NCBI GenBank assembly: GCA_947501115.1 | Contig: CANMVX010000009.1 | Coordinates: 1-64,000, forward strand | DNA from: Haliscomenobacteraceae bacterium | Lineage (GTDB): Bacteria; Bacteroidota; Bacteroidia; Chitinophagales; Saprospiraceae | Reading direction: 5' to 3' | DNA length: 64,000 nucleotides | Shown here: piece by piece, positions 8,367 to 17,372 of the stretch | Layout of the letters: the number at the start of each line of letters is the position of its first letter | How positions within the stretch are numbered: the stretch's first letter is position 1 | The notes under the pieces: generated by a model | Told to the model about the DNA's origin: nothing | The model's input: the letters and a program-made list of their open reading frames with translations, nothing else | Databases searched by the model: none | Translations under genes and position numbers: made by a program

Positions 8367-11090
8367 ATGAATGATTTGTACTTGAAAATTATATCTTTAG
8401 CTAATAATTTACAGTCTTACAGTGCTTTTTCATCTGCACTATTGTGGACGATACTTTCATTTGTAATTTACAACATATTATCACAACTAAGACCCCGACA
8501 TTTTACAAAAAGCAAGCGATTCATACCTATTACTTTAGCTTTATTGTTATACTTTTCTTTGCTTTACAGTATTATCCAATGGATCAAATTTACCTTATAT
8601 ATACAATCGAATCCTATTGATTTAAGCAATATATTTAAACTGGGGTGGCTAGGTTTTCTTGTTATTTCGTTGCATATTGGCATCATATCTTTAGGCTGGA
8701 AAATAGGATTAGGAGCATTTGAAAGAATACTTAGATTAATACCTCGACAAAATGCGAGAGTGTTACTTTATTTTATCATTTCAACAGGGATTACAGTTCC
8801 ATTTTATTTTTCTTCATTAAAAATTTCTTTACCCCTTCTATTTCTTTTTTCATTTTCCTTGCATCTCCTTTATGACCTATATATTGAGGGCAAATATTCA
8901 CAGGTGACCTGGACATTAACCTGGATTCTTTTCTTCACTGCTTTTCACACCCAACTCCTTTATAAGTTTACGCTGGAAAGAGAATGGACTGAAATGAAAA
9001 GAATTTCAGAAAAATTAAGCACCCCTTCAGATAAAATAATAGAGAGGGAAATAAATAAAATAGCTAATTCGGGTACTAAAAAAAATCAACTAAAGGAATT
9101 ATTCATTGACTGGGAAAAAGGATTATTATCAAATACTGAACGCCTGACAAGATTAGAATCAATTTTTGATTTTTCGCCATATATATTGAGGTATTATCAC
9201 CTAAATTATTCTTCCAAAGCGGGTCTTAACCACAAATTACAGTTAGACAATAATAGTTGGTTAACCCTTACTTTAAAATCAAATGAATCTAACAGGCTTA
9301 ATCATTTAAATGCCGGTAATTTTAAAGGAATCGATCATTTGTCTGATTATTCTGTTTCCATTTACCAGAAAAACGAACTACTTTATCAACAAGGAAAACC
9401 CTATTCAATAGCGCATGAAAAGATAAATAATCACTCCTCAAATAGCATTAAAAAAGAACTGACTTCGAAAGAAATGAGTTACCGCCTCTATAAAAATGGT
9501 AAAACGGTTATTCTTAGTAAAAACCTAGGTGGTTATGCAAAGCCCCTTGCATTTTTTTCTATGACTGCCTGTCTGAGCCTTATTTTCTATTTTATTTATA
9601 GCCAATTCCTTCAATATAAAAAGTCTGATGAGCATATTTCCAAACCAATTAAGATTGATTCTTTAGGTTTAAACATACAAAAAACATTATTTTATATCAC
9701 TTTTACATCACTCTGTATCCTCTGTTTAGCCTCTCTTTTTTATTTTGACAAATCAAGAAAACGAGAAAACGAAAGGGAGTATAGCTATTTGGCGAAAGAA
9801 ATCATTTCAACCCTTCAAAGAAGGTATCACGGTTCGAATCTCCCATTAGCATCAATAGCAAAACAACATGGATATGATTTTGTCCTGAGCGATGAAAAAG
9901 GAAAAAAATTTACATCCTTTTCTTTTCATCCGCCGGGAGGATTTAAACATAATCTTCAAAAAAAGACTAATTTTTCATATAAGAAAGAAAAAATATTCTG
10001 GAAAGGAAAAAAGTTGTTGCGTGTTTGGTTCCCTCTAAAAAACTTAGGAGGTAAAGAAAGTAAATCCATGATTGGCATATATTTTCCTGTCGGTGATAAT
10101 ATTCAAAACATAGAGGCTGTTGACTTTATGGGTGCACTTTTCAGTGGTTATCTCTTTCTTTTATTAAGTATATCGGCTATAACTATTTACTACAGTAATT
10201 CACTTACCCACCCGTTAGATCAATTAGGCAGACACTTGGAAAATCTAAAAATGGGTGAGAGTGATAAAATAGACTGGCATAAAAACGACGAAGTTGGTCA
10301 GTTGGTTAACGCATATAATGTTGCCATTGACGAACTACAACAAAGCTATGAGAAATTGCGGAAGACAGAAAGAGAGGTTGCATGGCGGGAAATGGCAAAA
10401 CAAGTAGCTCACGAGATCAAAAATCCTCTGACACCCATGAAACTTAGCTTACAATACCTTCAACGCGCGGGAAAACTTCAACCCGACCTGATTCATACTC
10501 TTTTGCCAAAATTAACAATGACTATTATGGAGCAAATCAACACCTTAGATGAAATTGCTACCTCTTTTTCTCAATTTGCGTCTATGCCAAATCCTCAAAA
10601 TATTACTTTCAATTTAGTCGATCTGCTACATCAATCTTTAGACATGCACAGACACCATTTTGACGATAATAATGATTCCTTTTATTGCAATATTGAAGCA
10701 GACAGTTATCCCATTTTTGCAGATAAAAATCAGATGCAAAGGGTTATCAATAATCTTCTGATGAATGCTGTTCAGGCTATACCTACTGAAAAAAATGGAA
10801 AAATTAGCATCAGATTATTCCAAATGAAGAATGATCTGGTTCGACTAGAAATAGAAGATAATGGAAAAGGAGTAGATATAGAAACACAGCAAAAAATATT
10901 TTTCCCCTATTTTACTACCAAATCGTCAGGTACCGGACTGGGATTAGCCATGTGCAAGGATATTATTGAAAATGCAGGCGGTAACATTGGATTTACATCA
11001 TCGCCAAGTATGGGCGCTTGTTTTTGGATAGAGATGCCTTTAAAATATTCCATGCCATTTTGTGATGCAAAAATGGCCATTGCCACTTAA
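8367..11090 (+). CDS. NtrY-like membrane sensor histidine kinase
   Basis: A 907-residue sensor kinase. The first 200 residues contain about six hydrophobic helices. Further membrane segments lie near 395-413, 440-460 and 592-613, the last running into a HAMP-like linker (HPLDQLGRHL to NDEVGQLVNAYN). The kinase core carries the phospho-acceptor in VAHEIKNPLTPMKL with His682, the N-box NNLLMNAVQAI, and the ATP-lid boxes DNGKGV and GTGLGLAMCKDII. The H-box NPLTPMKL is typical of the NtrY branch. No response regulator is adjacent, so the kinase is an orphan within this window. The unusually long, multi-helix sensor part suggests a membrane or envelope signal, which is inference. Confidence 0.92.
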   Translation: MNDLYLKIISLANNLQSYSAFSSALLWTILSFVIYNILSQLRPRHFTKSKRFIPITLALLLYFSLLYSIIQWIKFTLYIQSNPIDLSNIFKLGWLGFLVISLHIGIISLGWKIGLGAFERILRLIPRQNARVLLYFIISTGITVPFYFSSLKISLPLLFLFSFSLHLLYDLYIEGKYSQVTWTLTWILFFTAFHTQLLYKFTLEREWTEMKRISEKLSTPSDKIIEREINKIANSGTKKNQLKELFIDWEKGLLSNTERLTRLESIFDFSPYILRYYHLNYSSKAGLNHKLQLDNNSWLTLTLKSNESNRLNHLNAGNFKGIDHLSDYSVSIYQKNELLYQQGKPYSIAHEKINNHSSNSIKKELTSKEMSYRLYKNGKTVILSKNLGGYAKPLAFFSMTACLSLIFYFIYSQFLQYKKSDEHISKPIKIDSLGLNIQKTLFYITFTSLCILCLASLFYFDKSRKRENEREYSYLAKEIISTLQRRYHGSNLPLASIAKQHGYDFVLSDEKGKKFTSFSFHPPGGFKHNLQKKTNFSYKKEKIFWKGKKLLRVWFPLKNLGGKESKSMIGIYFPVGDNIQNIEAVDFMGALFSGYLFLLLSISAITIYYSNSLTHPLDQLGRHLENLKMGESDKIDWHKNDEVGQLVNAYNVAIDELQQSYEKLRKTEREVAWREMAKQVAHEIKNPLTPMKLSLQYLQRAGKLQPDLIHTLLPKLTMTIMEQINTLDEIATSFSQFASMPNPQNITFNLVDLLHQSLDMHRHHFDDNNDSFYCNIEADSYPIFADKNQMQRVINNLLMNAVQAIPTEKNGKISIRLFQMKNDLVRLEIEDNGKGVDIETQQKIFFPYFTTKSSGTGLGLAMCKDIIENAGGNIGFTSSPSMGACFWIEMPLKYSMPFCDAKMAIAT

Positions 11091-11128
11091 TATGCATTTT
11101 CAAATGAACAGATAATCTAAAATGTTGT

Positions 11129-11157
11129 TTCTTAAGATTATTCATTACACTTAAGAA
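11129..11157 (+). promoter_or_regulatory. Perfect 8-bp inverted repeat directly before crtI
   Basis: TTCTTAAG at 11129-11136 and CTTAAGAA at 11150-11157 are perfect inverted copies separated by 13 bases, ending two bases before the crtI start codon. The repeat could be an operator or an mRNA hairpin masking the start. No poly-T tract follows, so it is not a terminator for the kinase gene. The AT-rich arms mean chance occurrence is possible. Confidence 0.35.
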
Positions 11158-11159
11158 TT

Positions 11160-12611
11160 ATGGAAATTGGCATTGTAGGTGCTGGAATTGCGGGATTAGC
11201 GGCATCCATCAGAGCCGCTGTAGCTGGTCATAAAGTTACCGTTTTTGAAGTTAATAGCTATCCGGGGGGAAAACTTACGGCTTTTGAAAAACAAGGTTAC
11301 CGGTTCGATGCAGGTCCATCTCTTTTTACTATGCCTCAATATGTGGATGATCTGTTTATTTTAGCTGGTGAAAATCCAGCGGATCATTTTAAATATATAA
11401 GATTAGATCCGGTGTGTAATTACTTTTGGGAAGATGGAACTACCCTGAGTGCTCATGCCGATAAGAAAAAATTCAGTACTGAAGCCGCTAAAAAGTTAAA
11501 TGTACCTGCAGATTATGTACTGTCAAGCCTACAAGATAGCGCCGATAAATATGAAGCTAATGGACGTATTTTTTTAGAAAAATCTCTTCACAAATGGTCC
11601 ACCTGGCTAAATATTCCTGTTTTTAAGGCTTTATTAAAAATACATAAATACGATTTATTCTCCTCCATAAATAGCGTAAATGAAAGGTTGGTTAAACACC
11701 CAAAGTTAGTTCAACTCTTTAACAGATTTGCAACCTATAATGGTTCAGATCCATACAGAGCTCCCGGGCTGCTCACTATCATACCGCATTTTGAACATCA
11801 TATCGGAGCATTTTATCCGGAAAATGGAATGCATAGTATCACCAAAGCTGTTTATGAACTAGCCCTTAGATTGGGTGTTACTTTTCATTTCAATACCAGA
11901 GTTGAAGAAATACTTACCAAAAATAAGGTGATATATGGCCTAAGGACGGAAGAAAAAACATACCCGTTTGACAGAATAATCTGTAATATGGACGTGTTTT
12001 TTGCTTACAAAAAATTACTACCTAATCACGCAAAACCGAACAGGATATTACAGCAGGAAAGATCCACCTCTGCCATTATTTTTTATTGGGGAATTAAAAA
12101 GATTTTTCCTCAATTAGCTATGCATAACCTATTTTTTTCTGAAGATTATCGCGGTGAGTTTAAATACCTAAAAGAAGGAAAGGTATCTAAAGATGTATCT
12201 ATTTATGTAAATTTAACAACAGAACATACGCCATCCGATGCTCCGGAAGGATGTCAAAACTGGTTCGTTATGATAAACGTACCTAGCCAAAGTGCTGATA
12301 GTGAACCTTTAGATATAGATGACTTGAGAGAACACGCTATCGCAAAACTGAGCAGAATGCTGGGTGAACCCATTAAACCTCTCATTGAAATGGAAGAAAT
12401 TTTAAGCCCTCAGGAAATAGAATCAAGAACTCAGTCCCATCAGGGCTCATTATACGGAACAGCCTCCAATAAGCCCTTATCTGCCTTTCTTCGACATCCA
12501 AATTTTTCAAATGAAGTAAAAGGACTTTATTTTTGTGGCGGAAGCGTTCATCCGGGTGGAGGAATTCCGTTATGTCTTTTATCAGCAAAGATTGCTGTAG
12601 AGTTACTGTAA
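11160..12611 (+). CDS. crtI: Phytoene desaturase (CrtI family)
   Basis: FAD-dependent carotenoid desaturase that converts phytoene toward lycopene at the membrane. The N-terminus has the dinucleotide-binding motif GAGIAGLAASIRAAVAGHKV followed by the acidic residue of FEVNSYPGGK, and RFDAGPSLFTMP, which is typical of CrtI. The C-terminal signature GLYFCGGSVHPGGGIPLCLL matches the family. Its 483 residues are normal. The carotene hydroxylase gene follows closely, fixing the pathway. The phytoene synthase gene (crtB), usually adjacent, is absent from the window, so the full pathway must be completed elsewhere. A related CrtI-like activity (for example a ketolase/CrtD branch) cannot be excluded from sequence alone. 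Confidence 0.9.
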   Translation: MEIGIVGAGIAGLAASIRAAVAGHKVTVFEVNSYPGGKLTAFEKQGYRFDAGPSLFTMPQYVDDLFILAGENPADHFKYIRLDPVCNYFWEDGTTLSAHADKKKFSTEAAKKLNVPADYVLSSLQDSADKYEANGRIFLEKSLHKWSTWLNIPVFKALLKIHKYDLFSSINSVNERLVKHPKLVQLFNRFATYNGSDPYRAPGLLTIIPHFEHHIGAFYPENGMHSITKAVYELALRLGVTFHFNTRVEEILTKNKVIYGLRTEEKTYPFDRIICNMDVFFAYKKLLPNHAKPNRILQQERSTSAIIFYWGIKKIFPQLAMHNLFFSEDYRGEFKYLKEGKVSKDVSIYVNLTTEHTPSDAPEGCQNWFVMINVPSQSADSEPLDIDDLREHAIAKLSRMLGEPIKPLIEMEEILSPQEIESRTQSHQGSLYGTASNKPLSAFLRHPNFSNEVKGLYFCGGSVHPGGGIPLCLLSAKIAVELL

Positions 12612-12625
12612 GATTTAATAATCCT

Positions 12626-12633
12626 TATCTTTG
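12626..12633 (+). promoter_or_regulatory. Bacteroidota -7 box TATCTTTG before crtZ
   Basis: TATCTTTG fits the Bacteroidota consensus TAnnTTTG and lies 21 bases before the ATG pair of the hydroxylase gene. No good TTG -33 element is visible at the expected distance. The box overlaps the TTG at 12631, arguing that this TTG is promoter sequence and not a start codon. Confidence 0.4.
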
Positions 12634-12654
12634 ACAATAAATAAACCAAAATTA

Positions 12655-13131
12655 ATGATGACTTTCCTTATACCTGCTTTAATTGTACTTATCACTGTAA
12701 TAAGTATGGAAATGGTTGCCTGGTTGGCGCATAAATATTTAATGCATGGATTTCTATGGATTTGGCACGAAGATCATCACCAACCTGACGTGGAAGGAGA
12801 TAAGTTTTTTCAGAAAAATGATCTTTTCTTTCTTGTTTTTGCCATTCCAAGTGCAGCATCGTACATCATTGGTTTAAGTACGCCTAATACTTGGTTGCTT
12901 TACGTAGGAATTGGCATATCTATCTATGGAGTTATTTACTTTTTAATTCACGATGTTTATATACATCAGAGATTTTCCTGGTTTAAACAGTTAGATAACC
13001 CATACTCCAGAGCTATTTTACGAGCACATGGCGCACATCACGCGCACACGGGAAAAGAAGCAGGAGAATCCTTTGGATTACTATTGGTATCCTCAAAATA
13101 CTTTTTAAAAAGAATAAAAAAAGAACAATAA
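12655..13131 (+). CDS. crtZ: Beta-carotene hydroxylase, fatty-acid-hydroxylase superfamily
   Basis: Membrane di-iron hydroxylase adding the 3-hydroxyl groups of zeaxanthin-type carotenoids. All histidine clusters are present: HKYLMH, HEDHH, HDVYIHQR and HGAHH. Four hydrophobic stretches surround them. The reading frame is open from a TTG at 12631, but that codon falls inside a TATCTTTG promoter box, and the ATG at 12655 (or the next codon at 12658) gives the normal N-terminus MMTFLIPALIVL. Length is then 158 residues, typical of CrtZ. It lies 43 bases after crtI and probably has both read-through and its own promoter. Confidence 0.92.
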   Translation: MMTFLIPALIVLITVISMEMVAWLAHKYLMHGFLWIWHEDHHQPDVEGDKFFQKNDLFFLVFAIPSAASYIIGLSTPNTWLLYVGIGISIYGVIYFLIHDVYIHQRFSWFKQLDNPYSRAILRAHGAHHAHTGKEAGESFGLLLVSSKYFLKRIKKEQ

Positions 13132-13146
13132 ATAAACGGAACTAAA

Positions 13147-13698
13147 GTGGCATCTAAATTTCTTGAAGCAATAACCAATACCTTTCAAACGCCCTTGCCG
13201 CAGGCAAACGACTTAGATAAATATTTGGAAGAGATGCTTCCCATGTTAGAGGGATATAGTGAAAATTTAGACCAGGAATCATTATATCTTGAACATCCCT
13301 GGTTAGAATTTCGGGATGATGACTATTTTCATGAGTCTATTTTACATTTTTTTAATCCAAATGAAGAATACCTAAGTTCCATCAATGGTGAAGTATCGTT
13401 TGGACTTTGGCGAAAAATGAATCAGGGAAAAAAACTCTTAATTGAAAATGGGGAGGGAAGACTATATGAGCTTGCCTTTTTAGATGCAAACTTCTTCATC
13501 CTAAAAATACACGGAGATAATAGTCCCCTAGGTAAATCAAGATTTTTATTTTTGGTTAAGGAAGAAGTTGGAAAAAAATTAGATTGGAAAGACGCCATTG
13601 AATTATTACATCGCAGTTATAAAAATGGAGGTGGAAATTTATTTCAAATTATACTTGTCATTCTAGCTATATTATTATTAATCATTTTATTTATTTAA
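13147..13698 (+). CDS. Unknown acidic protein with C-terminal membrane anchor
   Basis: I do not recognise this 183-residue protein. It begins with GTG at 13147, 15 bases after the hydroxylase stop, so it is probably co-transcribed with the carotenoid genes. The body is acidic and mainly soluble in composition (LEEMLPMLEGYSENLDQESL, HPWLEFRDDDYFHES). It ends in one strongly hydrophobic helix of about 18 residues (residues 165-183) with no tail, so it would be a tail-anchored membrane protein. No catalytic motif or signal peptide is visible. The GTG start is the only reasonable start near the N-terminus. Confidence 0.7.
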   Translation: MASKFLEAITNTFQTPLPQANDLDKYLEEMLPMLEGYSENLDQESLYLEHPWLEFRDDDYFHESILHFFNPNEEYLSSINGEVSFGLWRKMNQGKKLLIENGEGRLYELAFLDANFFILKIHGDNSPLGKSRFLFLVKEEVGKKLDWKDAIELLHRSYKNGGGNLFQIILVILAILLLIILFI

Positions 13699-13837
13699 AT
13701 AAGAATCAAAAAGGGAGCTGTCTAAAAAGGCTTGCTGTATAATAATATTAGTAAACACTTTTCACATGCCCTGACCTAAAAAAAAATATACTTTTCATAC
13801 ATGACCCCAGAGGGGTCTCATGTCAATTGGTAACATT

Positions 13838-13875
13838 AAAAAGGGGGGACAACTTTCGTTATCCCCCCTCTTTAA
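13838..13875. terminator. Bidirectional terminator between convergent genes
   Basis: A GGGGGGA run at 13843-13849 pairs with TCCCCCC at 13862-13868 across a short loop. It is flanked by an A-rich tract on the left and T-rich sequence on the right, giving a terminator that can work for the plus-strand operon and for nqrF. A second small hairpin, GACCCC-AGA-GGGGTC at 13803-13817, lies just upstream. Confidence 0.65.
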
Positions 13876-13891
13876 TATTTTAAATTTATAA

Positions 13892-15217
13892 TTAACTACC
13901 AAAATCGTCAAAAGCTACATTTTCATCGGGAACACCCATATTAGAGAGCATAGTTTGAACGGCAGAAAGCATTAATGGAGGTCCACAAAGATAGTATTCA
14001 ATCTCTTCTGGCTCTGGATGATTCTTAAGGTAATTCTCCAGTACCACGTTGTGAATGAAACCGGTAAAACCAGTCCAATTATCCTCAGGCATAGGTTCAG
14101 ACAGAGCGATATGGAAAGAAAAATTAGGAAATTCCTTTTCAATATTTCTAAAATCATCTATGTAAAAAAGTTCTCTTAAGGAACGACCACCATACCAATA
14201 AGAAACTTTTCTATTAGATTTTAAAGTATGGAACAAGTGAAAGATATGCGACCTCAATGGAGCCATACCCGCACCACCACCGATATAAATCATTTCTTTT
14301 TCGGTAGGTTTGATAAAGAACTCACCATAAGGACCAGAGATAGTAGCTTTATCACCTTTCTTCAGACCAAAAACATAAGAAGAACAAACGCCGGGATTTA
14401 ATTTCATCCAGCCATTTGCTGCTCTGTCCCAGGGAGGCGTAGCAATACGAATATTCAACATCACAATATTACCTTCTGCAGGATGATTAGCCATAGAGTA
14501 GGCACGGAATTGCTCCTCCTTATTCACCATTTTAAGGCTCCATAAGTTAAATTTATCCCATTCATCTTTAAAAACATCAGATTTTTTACCCATTTTTGGA
14601 TGAGAAGTAATATCGAACTTACTGAAATCTACTTCAATTTTTGGAACATCAATCTGAATATAACCACCTGATTCGAAATCTAATGTTTCACCATCAGGAA
14701 GTTCAACTACAAATTCTTTGATGAAAGTAGAAACATTATAATTTGAAACTACTTCACATTCCCACTTCTTGATACCAAAAATCTCCTCTGGAATATGAAT
14801 TTCCATATCCTGACGAACTTTAACCTGACAGGCAAGTCGCTTATGTTCTGCCACTTCCTTTCTGGTCAAGTGATTTAGTTCAGTAGGAAGCACATCACCA
14901 CCACCACTTGGAACATGACACTCACACATAGCACATGTACCCCCACCGCCACAAGCGGATGGCAAGAAAATATTATTGTCGGCCAAAGAAGAAAGTAGAG
15001 AACTACCTTGTTTAACAAAAAGAGGAGCATCCTCATTACCATTGATAATAATTTTCACATCTCCTTGAGCCACCAATTTTTGGCGTGCCACTATAAGCAT
15101 CAACGAAAGGACAAGAATTACCAACGTAAAAACGAAAGTAGCCATTAAAATCGTCTGAAGACCAGCAAGGAAGAGAAAAGAATTAGAAGTCATCAAAACC
15201 ATAAAACTTGTGAACAT
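13892..15217 (-). CDS. nqrF: Na+-translocating NADH:quinone reductase subunit F
   Basis: Electron-input subunit of the Na+-pumping NADH:quinone oxidoreductase; it oxidises NADH on the cytoplasmic side. One N-terminal membrane helix (about residues 17-42) is followed by a plant-type 2Fe-2S ferredoxin domain with the cysteines of [13 protein letters not shown] and a later RLACQV. A ferredoxin-reductase module carries the FAD motif RAYSMANHP and the NAD site [12 protein letters not shown]. The C-terminus YLCGPPLML...FDDFGS is typical. At 441 residues it is slightly longer than common orthologues, mainly through an insertion after [13 protein letters not shown]. It is last in nqrABCDEF, 9 bases after nqrE. 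Confidence 0.97.
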   Translation of the reverse strand: MFTSFMVLMTSNSFLFLAGLQTILMATFVFTLVILVLSLMLIVARQKLVAQGDVKIIINGNEDAPLFVKQGSSLLSSLADNNIFLPSACGGGGTCAMCECHVPSGGGDVLPTELNHLTRKEVAEHKRLACQVKVRQDMEIHIPEEIFGIKKWECEVVSNYNVSTFIKEFVVELPDGETLDFESGGYIQIDVPKIEVDFSKFDITSHPKMGKKSDVFKDEWDKFNLWSLKMVNKEEQFRAYSMANHPAEGNIVMLNIRIATPPWDRAANGWMKLNPGVCSSYVFGLKKGDKATISGPYGEFFIKPTEKEMIYIGGGAGMAPLRSHIFHLFHTLKSNRKVSYWYGGRSLRELFYIDDFRNIEKEFPNFSFHIALSEPMPEDNWTGFTGFIHNVVLENYLKNHPEPEEIEYYLCGPPLMLSAVQTMLSNMGVPDENVAFDDFGS

Positions 15218-15226
15218 AGCTTTTAT

Positions 15227-15835
15227 TTATTTTGTGAAGGCTGCAGGATCAATTCCCATTAAACTCATGAATGCCATTCCCATCAGGCCAGTAAGTATGA
15301 AAGCCATACCTAAACCACGCAAAGCGGGAGGAACATTGGAATATTGAATTTTTTCACGAATAGCTGCTAATGCCACGATGGCAAGAAACCAGCCGAAACC
15401 GCCACCCAAACCGAAAGCAACAGATTTTGTGAGATCCAATTCTCTTGATATCATAAAAAGTGAACCACCAAGAATAGCACAGTTCACCGTAATTAGCGGT
15501 AAGAAAATACCTAAGGCATTGTAAAGGGAAGGAGAAAATTTCTCCACTACCATTTCAACCAACTGTACTAAAGCAGCGATAACGGCAATGAATAAAATGA
15601 ATCTTAAGAAAGTCAAATCCATACCAAAGAAACCTGTTTCTTTGAGTAGATATTCGTTAATCAACCAATTCATAGGCATAGTAATGCCGAGTACAAAAAT
15701 AACAGCTATACCCAAACCCAAAGCTGTTTTAACCGATTTGGAAACAGCAAGGTAGGAACACATGCCAAGAAAATAGGAAAGTATCATATTTTCTACGAAG
15801 GCTGTTTTAATGAAAACATTTAGAAAATCGCCCAT
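15227..15835 (-). CDS. nqrE: Na+-translocating NADH:quinone reductase subunit E
   Basis: Integral membrane subunit with six hydrophobic helices in 202 residues, the usual size. NqrE and NqrD are homologous inverted-topology partners that jointly hold an intramembrane iron centre. Conserved features include [20 protein letters not shown] near the N-terminus, [15 protein letters not shown] in the middle, and the C-terminal [11 protein letters not shown]. The cysteines of GMCSYL and VNCAILG sit where the iron ligands are found in the family. It lies between nqrD (39 bases upstream) and nqrF in a single operon. Confidence 0.97.
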   Translation of the reverse strand: MGDFLNVFIKTAFVENMILSYFLGMCSYLAVSKSVKTALGLGIAVIFVLGITMPMNWLINEYLLKETGFFGMDLTFLRFILFIAVIAALVQLVEMVVEKFSPSLYNALGIFLPLITVNCAILGGSLFMISRELDLTKSVAFGLGGGFGWFLAIVALAAIREKIQYSNVPPALRGLGMAFILTGLMGMAFMSLMGIDPAAFTK

Positions 15836-15874
15836 TTTATTTCTTTTAATTGAAGGGGAATTAATGATTGCAAC

Positions 15875-16591
15875 CTAGGATATATCTACTAATTTTGGAT
15901 TGATCGTTCTGTGAATCCAAATTAATATACCAATAATAAACAAAGCCGCGGCTGGAAGAACCATAAGATTATTGTTTGCATACCAACCAAACATAGTACT
16001 TGTAGTTGTATCTATTAGGTAGGTTGCATTATTTCCAATAATCTTTATTTCAACAGGGCTTCCCGCGAACAAGGTTCCTTTTCCTAAAATCTCTCTGATT
16101 ATAGCCACTATAACCAAAATAGCTCCATAACCAAGACCATTTCCTATGCCATCCAGAAAAGAACGCCAAGGCTTATTTGCCATTGCGTAAGCCTCTAAAC
16201 GCCCCATTACAATACAATTGGTAATAATTAAACCAATGTAAACAGATAATTGCTTCCAAATAGGGAAATTAAGTGCTTTCAGACCAAGTTCAACTATAGT
16301 TACCAAGGTGGCAATAATTACTAGTTGAACAATCATCCTTACCTGCTTAGGAATATATTCTCTTACTAAAGAAGTAAAAAAATTGGAGAACGCAGTAACT
16401 AAGGTTACTGAAATAGCCATAACTATCGATGGATAAACCAATGAGGTTATAGCTAAAGCGGAACAAACGCCAAGAATCTGAACAGTAATTGGATTAATAT
16501 CCATCAACGGATCCAATAGCAACTTCTTTTCTTTGGGACCGAAGAAAGGTTCTTTTTCCTCGATTTTAACTTTTTCTAATATCTCTGCCAT
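15875..16591 (-). CDS. nqrD: Na+-translocating NADH:quinone reductase subunit D
   Basis: Integral membrane subunit, 238 residues with six hydrophobic helices, paralogous to NqrE. Family signatures include LGVCSALAITSLV, REYIPKQVRMIVQLVIIATLV-type helix two, and TNCIVMGRLEAYAMANKP, whose cysteines correspond to the iron ligands. The cytosolic N-terminus (about 25 residues, KEPFFGPKEKKLLLDPL) is typical, as is the periplasmic loop after REILGKGTLF. The protein is slightly longer than average because of extra residues in that loop. Transcribed between nqrC and nqrE. Confidence 0.96.
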   Translation of the reverse strand: MAEILEKVKIEEKEPFFGPKEKKLLLDPLMDINPITVQILGVCSALAITSLVYPSIVMAISVTLVTAFSNFFTSLVREYIPKQVRMIVQLVIIATLVTIVELGLKALNFPIWKQLSVYIGLIITNCIVMGRLEAYAMANKPWRSFLDGIGNGLGYGAILVIVAIIREILGKGTLFAGSPVEIKIIGNNATYLIDTTTSTMFGWYANNNLMVLPAAALFIIGILIWIHRTINPKLVDIS

Positions 16592-16623
16592 TTTCAGAAA
16601 ATTTAAGTATTTAACAGCTTTAT

Positions 16624-17349
16624 TTAGTTTTCTATGGTTTCCAAATAAGGTAAATAGTAAGCTATTCCTCTTTGAAGCATTTCTGTGACACCATCACAAG
16701 TAATGGTAGCTCCTGAAATACCGTCCACTTCATACGTTTTGTCCTGACTTCCGCCTTTTCTTACAAGAACGGCCACTTCACCGTCTTTGAAAATTTGTTT
16801 ACCAATAAACTGACCCGGAAAAGCAGGATTATCTTTAATTTCTGCACCCAATCCCGGCGTTTCTCCTTTATGGTCAAAAGTAACACCTGCAATAGTATTT
16901 AAATCAGATTTTACTGCAATATTACCCCAAATCTCATCCCAAAGACCACTTCCGCGAACACTTAAGATATAAAATTTTTCCTTTTCATTTTTGAAAACGA
17001 AAAGTGGTAATAATCTATCCGCTTCTGCTTTTTTCTTTTCAACTGACAAATCAATTTTTTCAGCCAAAAGATTTGGAACAACCTCACCATTTATATTCAA
17101 TACCACTTGTTCAACTTGCTCGTTGAACATTTTTAATACTTCGTCGTCTGACAAATCATTAACATTAAGGCCTTTTCCCAAATAATCATTTACCGTTAAA
17201 AGAACTGATCTTTTACTGAAAATTTCCTCGTTTTTTGTCGAGGCAGATAAAGTAAGTTCTCTCATGCCAGCCAGGGACACAGCCGCGACAACGGTCATTA
17301 TAATGATGAAGGTAATGATATATTTATTACTACTTTCCATAAGATTCAT
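16624..17349 (-). CDS. nqrC: Na+-translocating NADH:quinone reductase subunit C
   Basis: Periplasm-facing flavoprotein subunit, anchored by one N-terminal helix (about residues 8-28). FMN is attached covalently to the threonine of the SGAT motif, here DGISGATITCDGV near residue 217, so the cofactor site is intact. The conserved GETPGLGAEI segment precedes it. Attachment needs the flavin transferase ApbE, which is not encoded in this window. The 241-residue length is normal. A second ATG three codons in would be an equally possible start. Confidence 0.96.
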   Translation of the reverse strand: MNLMESSNKYIITFIIIMTVVAAVSLAGMRELTLSASTKNEEIFSKRSVLLTVNDYLGKGLNVNDLSDDEVLKMFNEQVEQVVLNINGEVVPNLLAEKIDLSVEKKKAEADRLLPLFVFKNEKEKFYILSVRGSGLWDEIWGNIAVKSDLNTIAGVTFDHKGETPGLGAEIKDNPAFPGQFIGKQIFKDGEVAVLVRKGGSQDKTYEVDGISGATITCDGVTEMLQRGIAYYLPYLETIEN

Positions 17350-17372
17350 TTTTGGTTTTTAATATTAAAATC

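Noticed and set aside
13709..13735. GGGAGCTGTCTAAAAAGGC-like sequence resembling an insertion-sequence end
   Set aside because: No matching opposite end, target duplication or transposase remnant was found. Similar strings occur in Bacteroidota terminators, such as the one at 35539.
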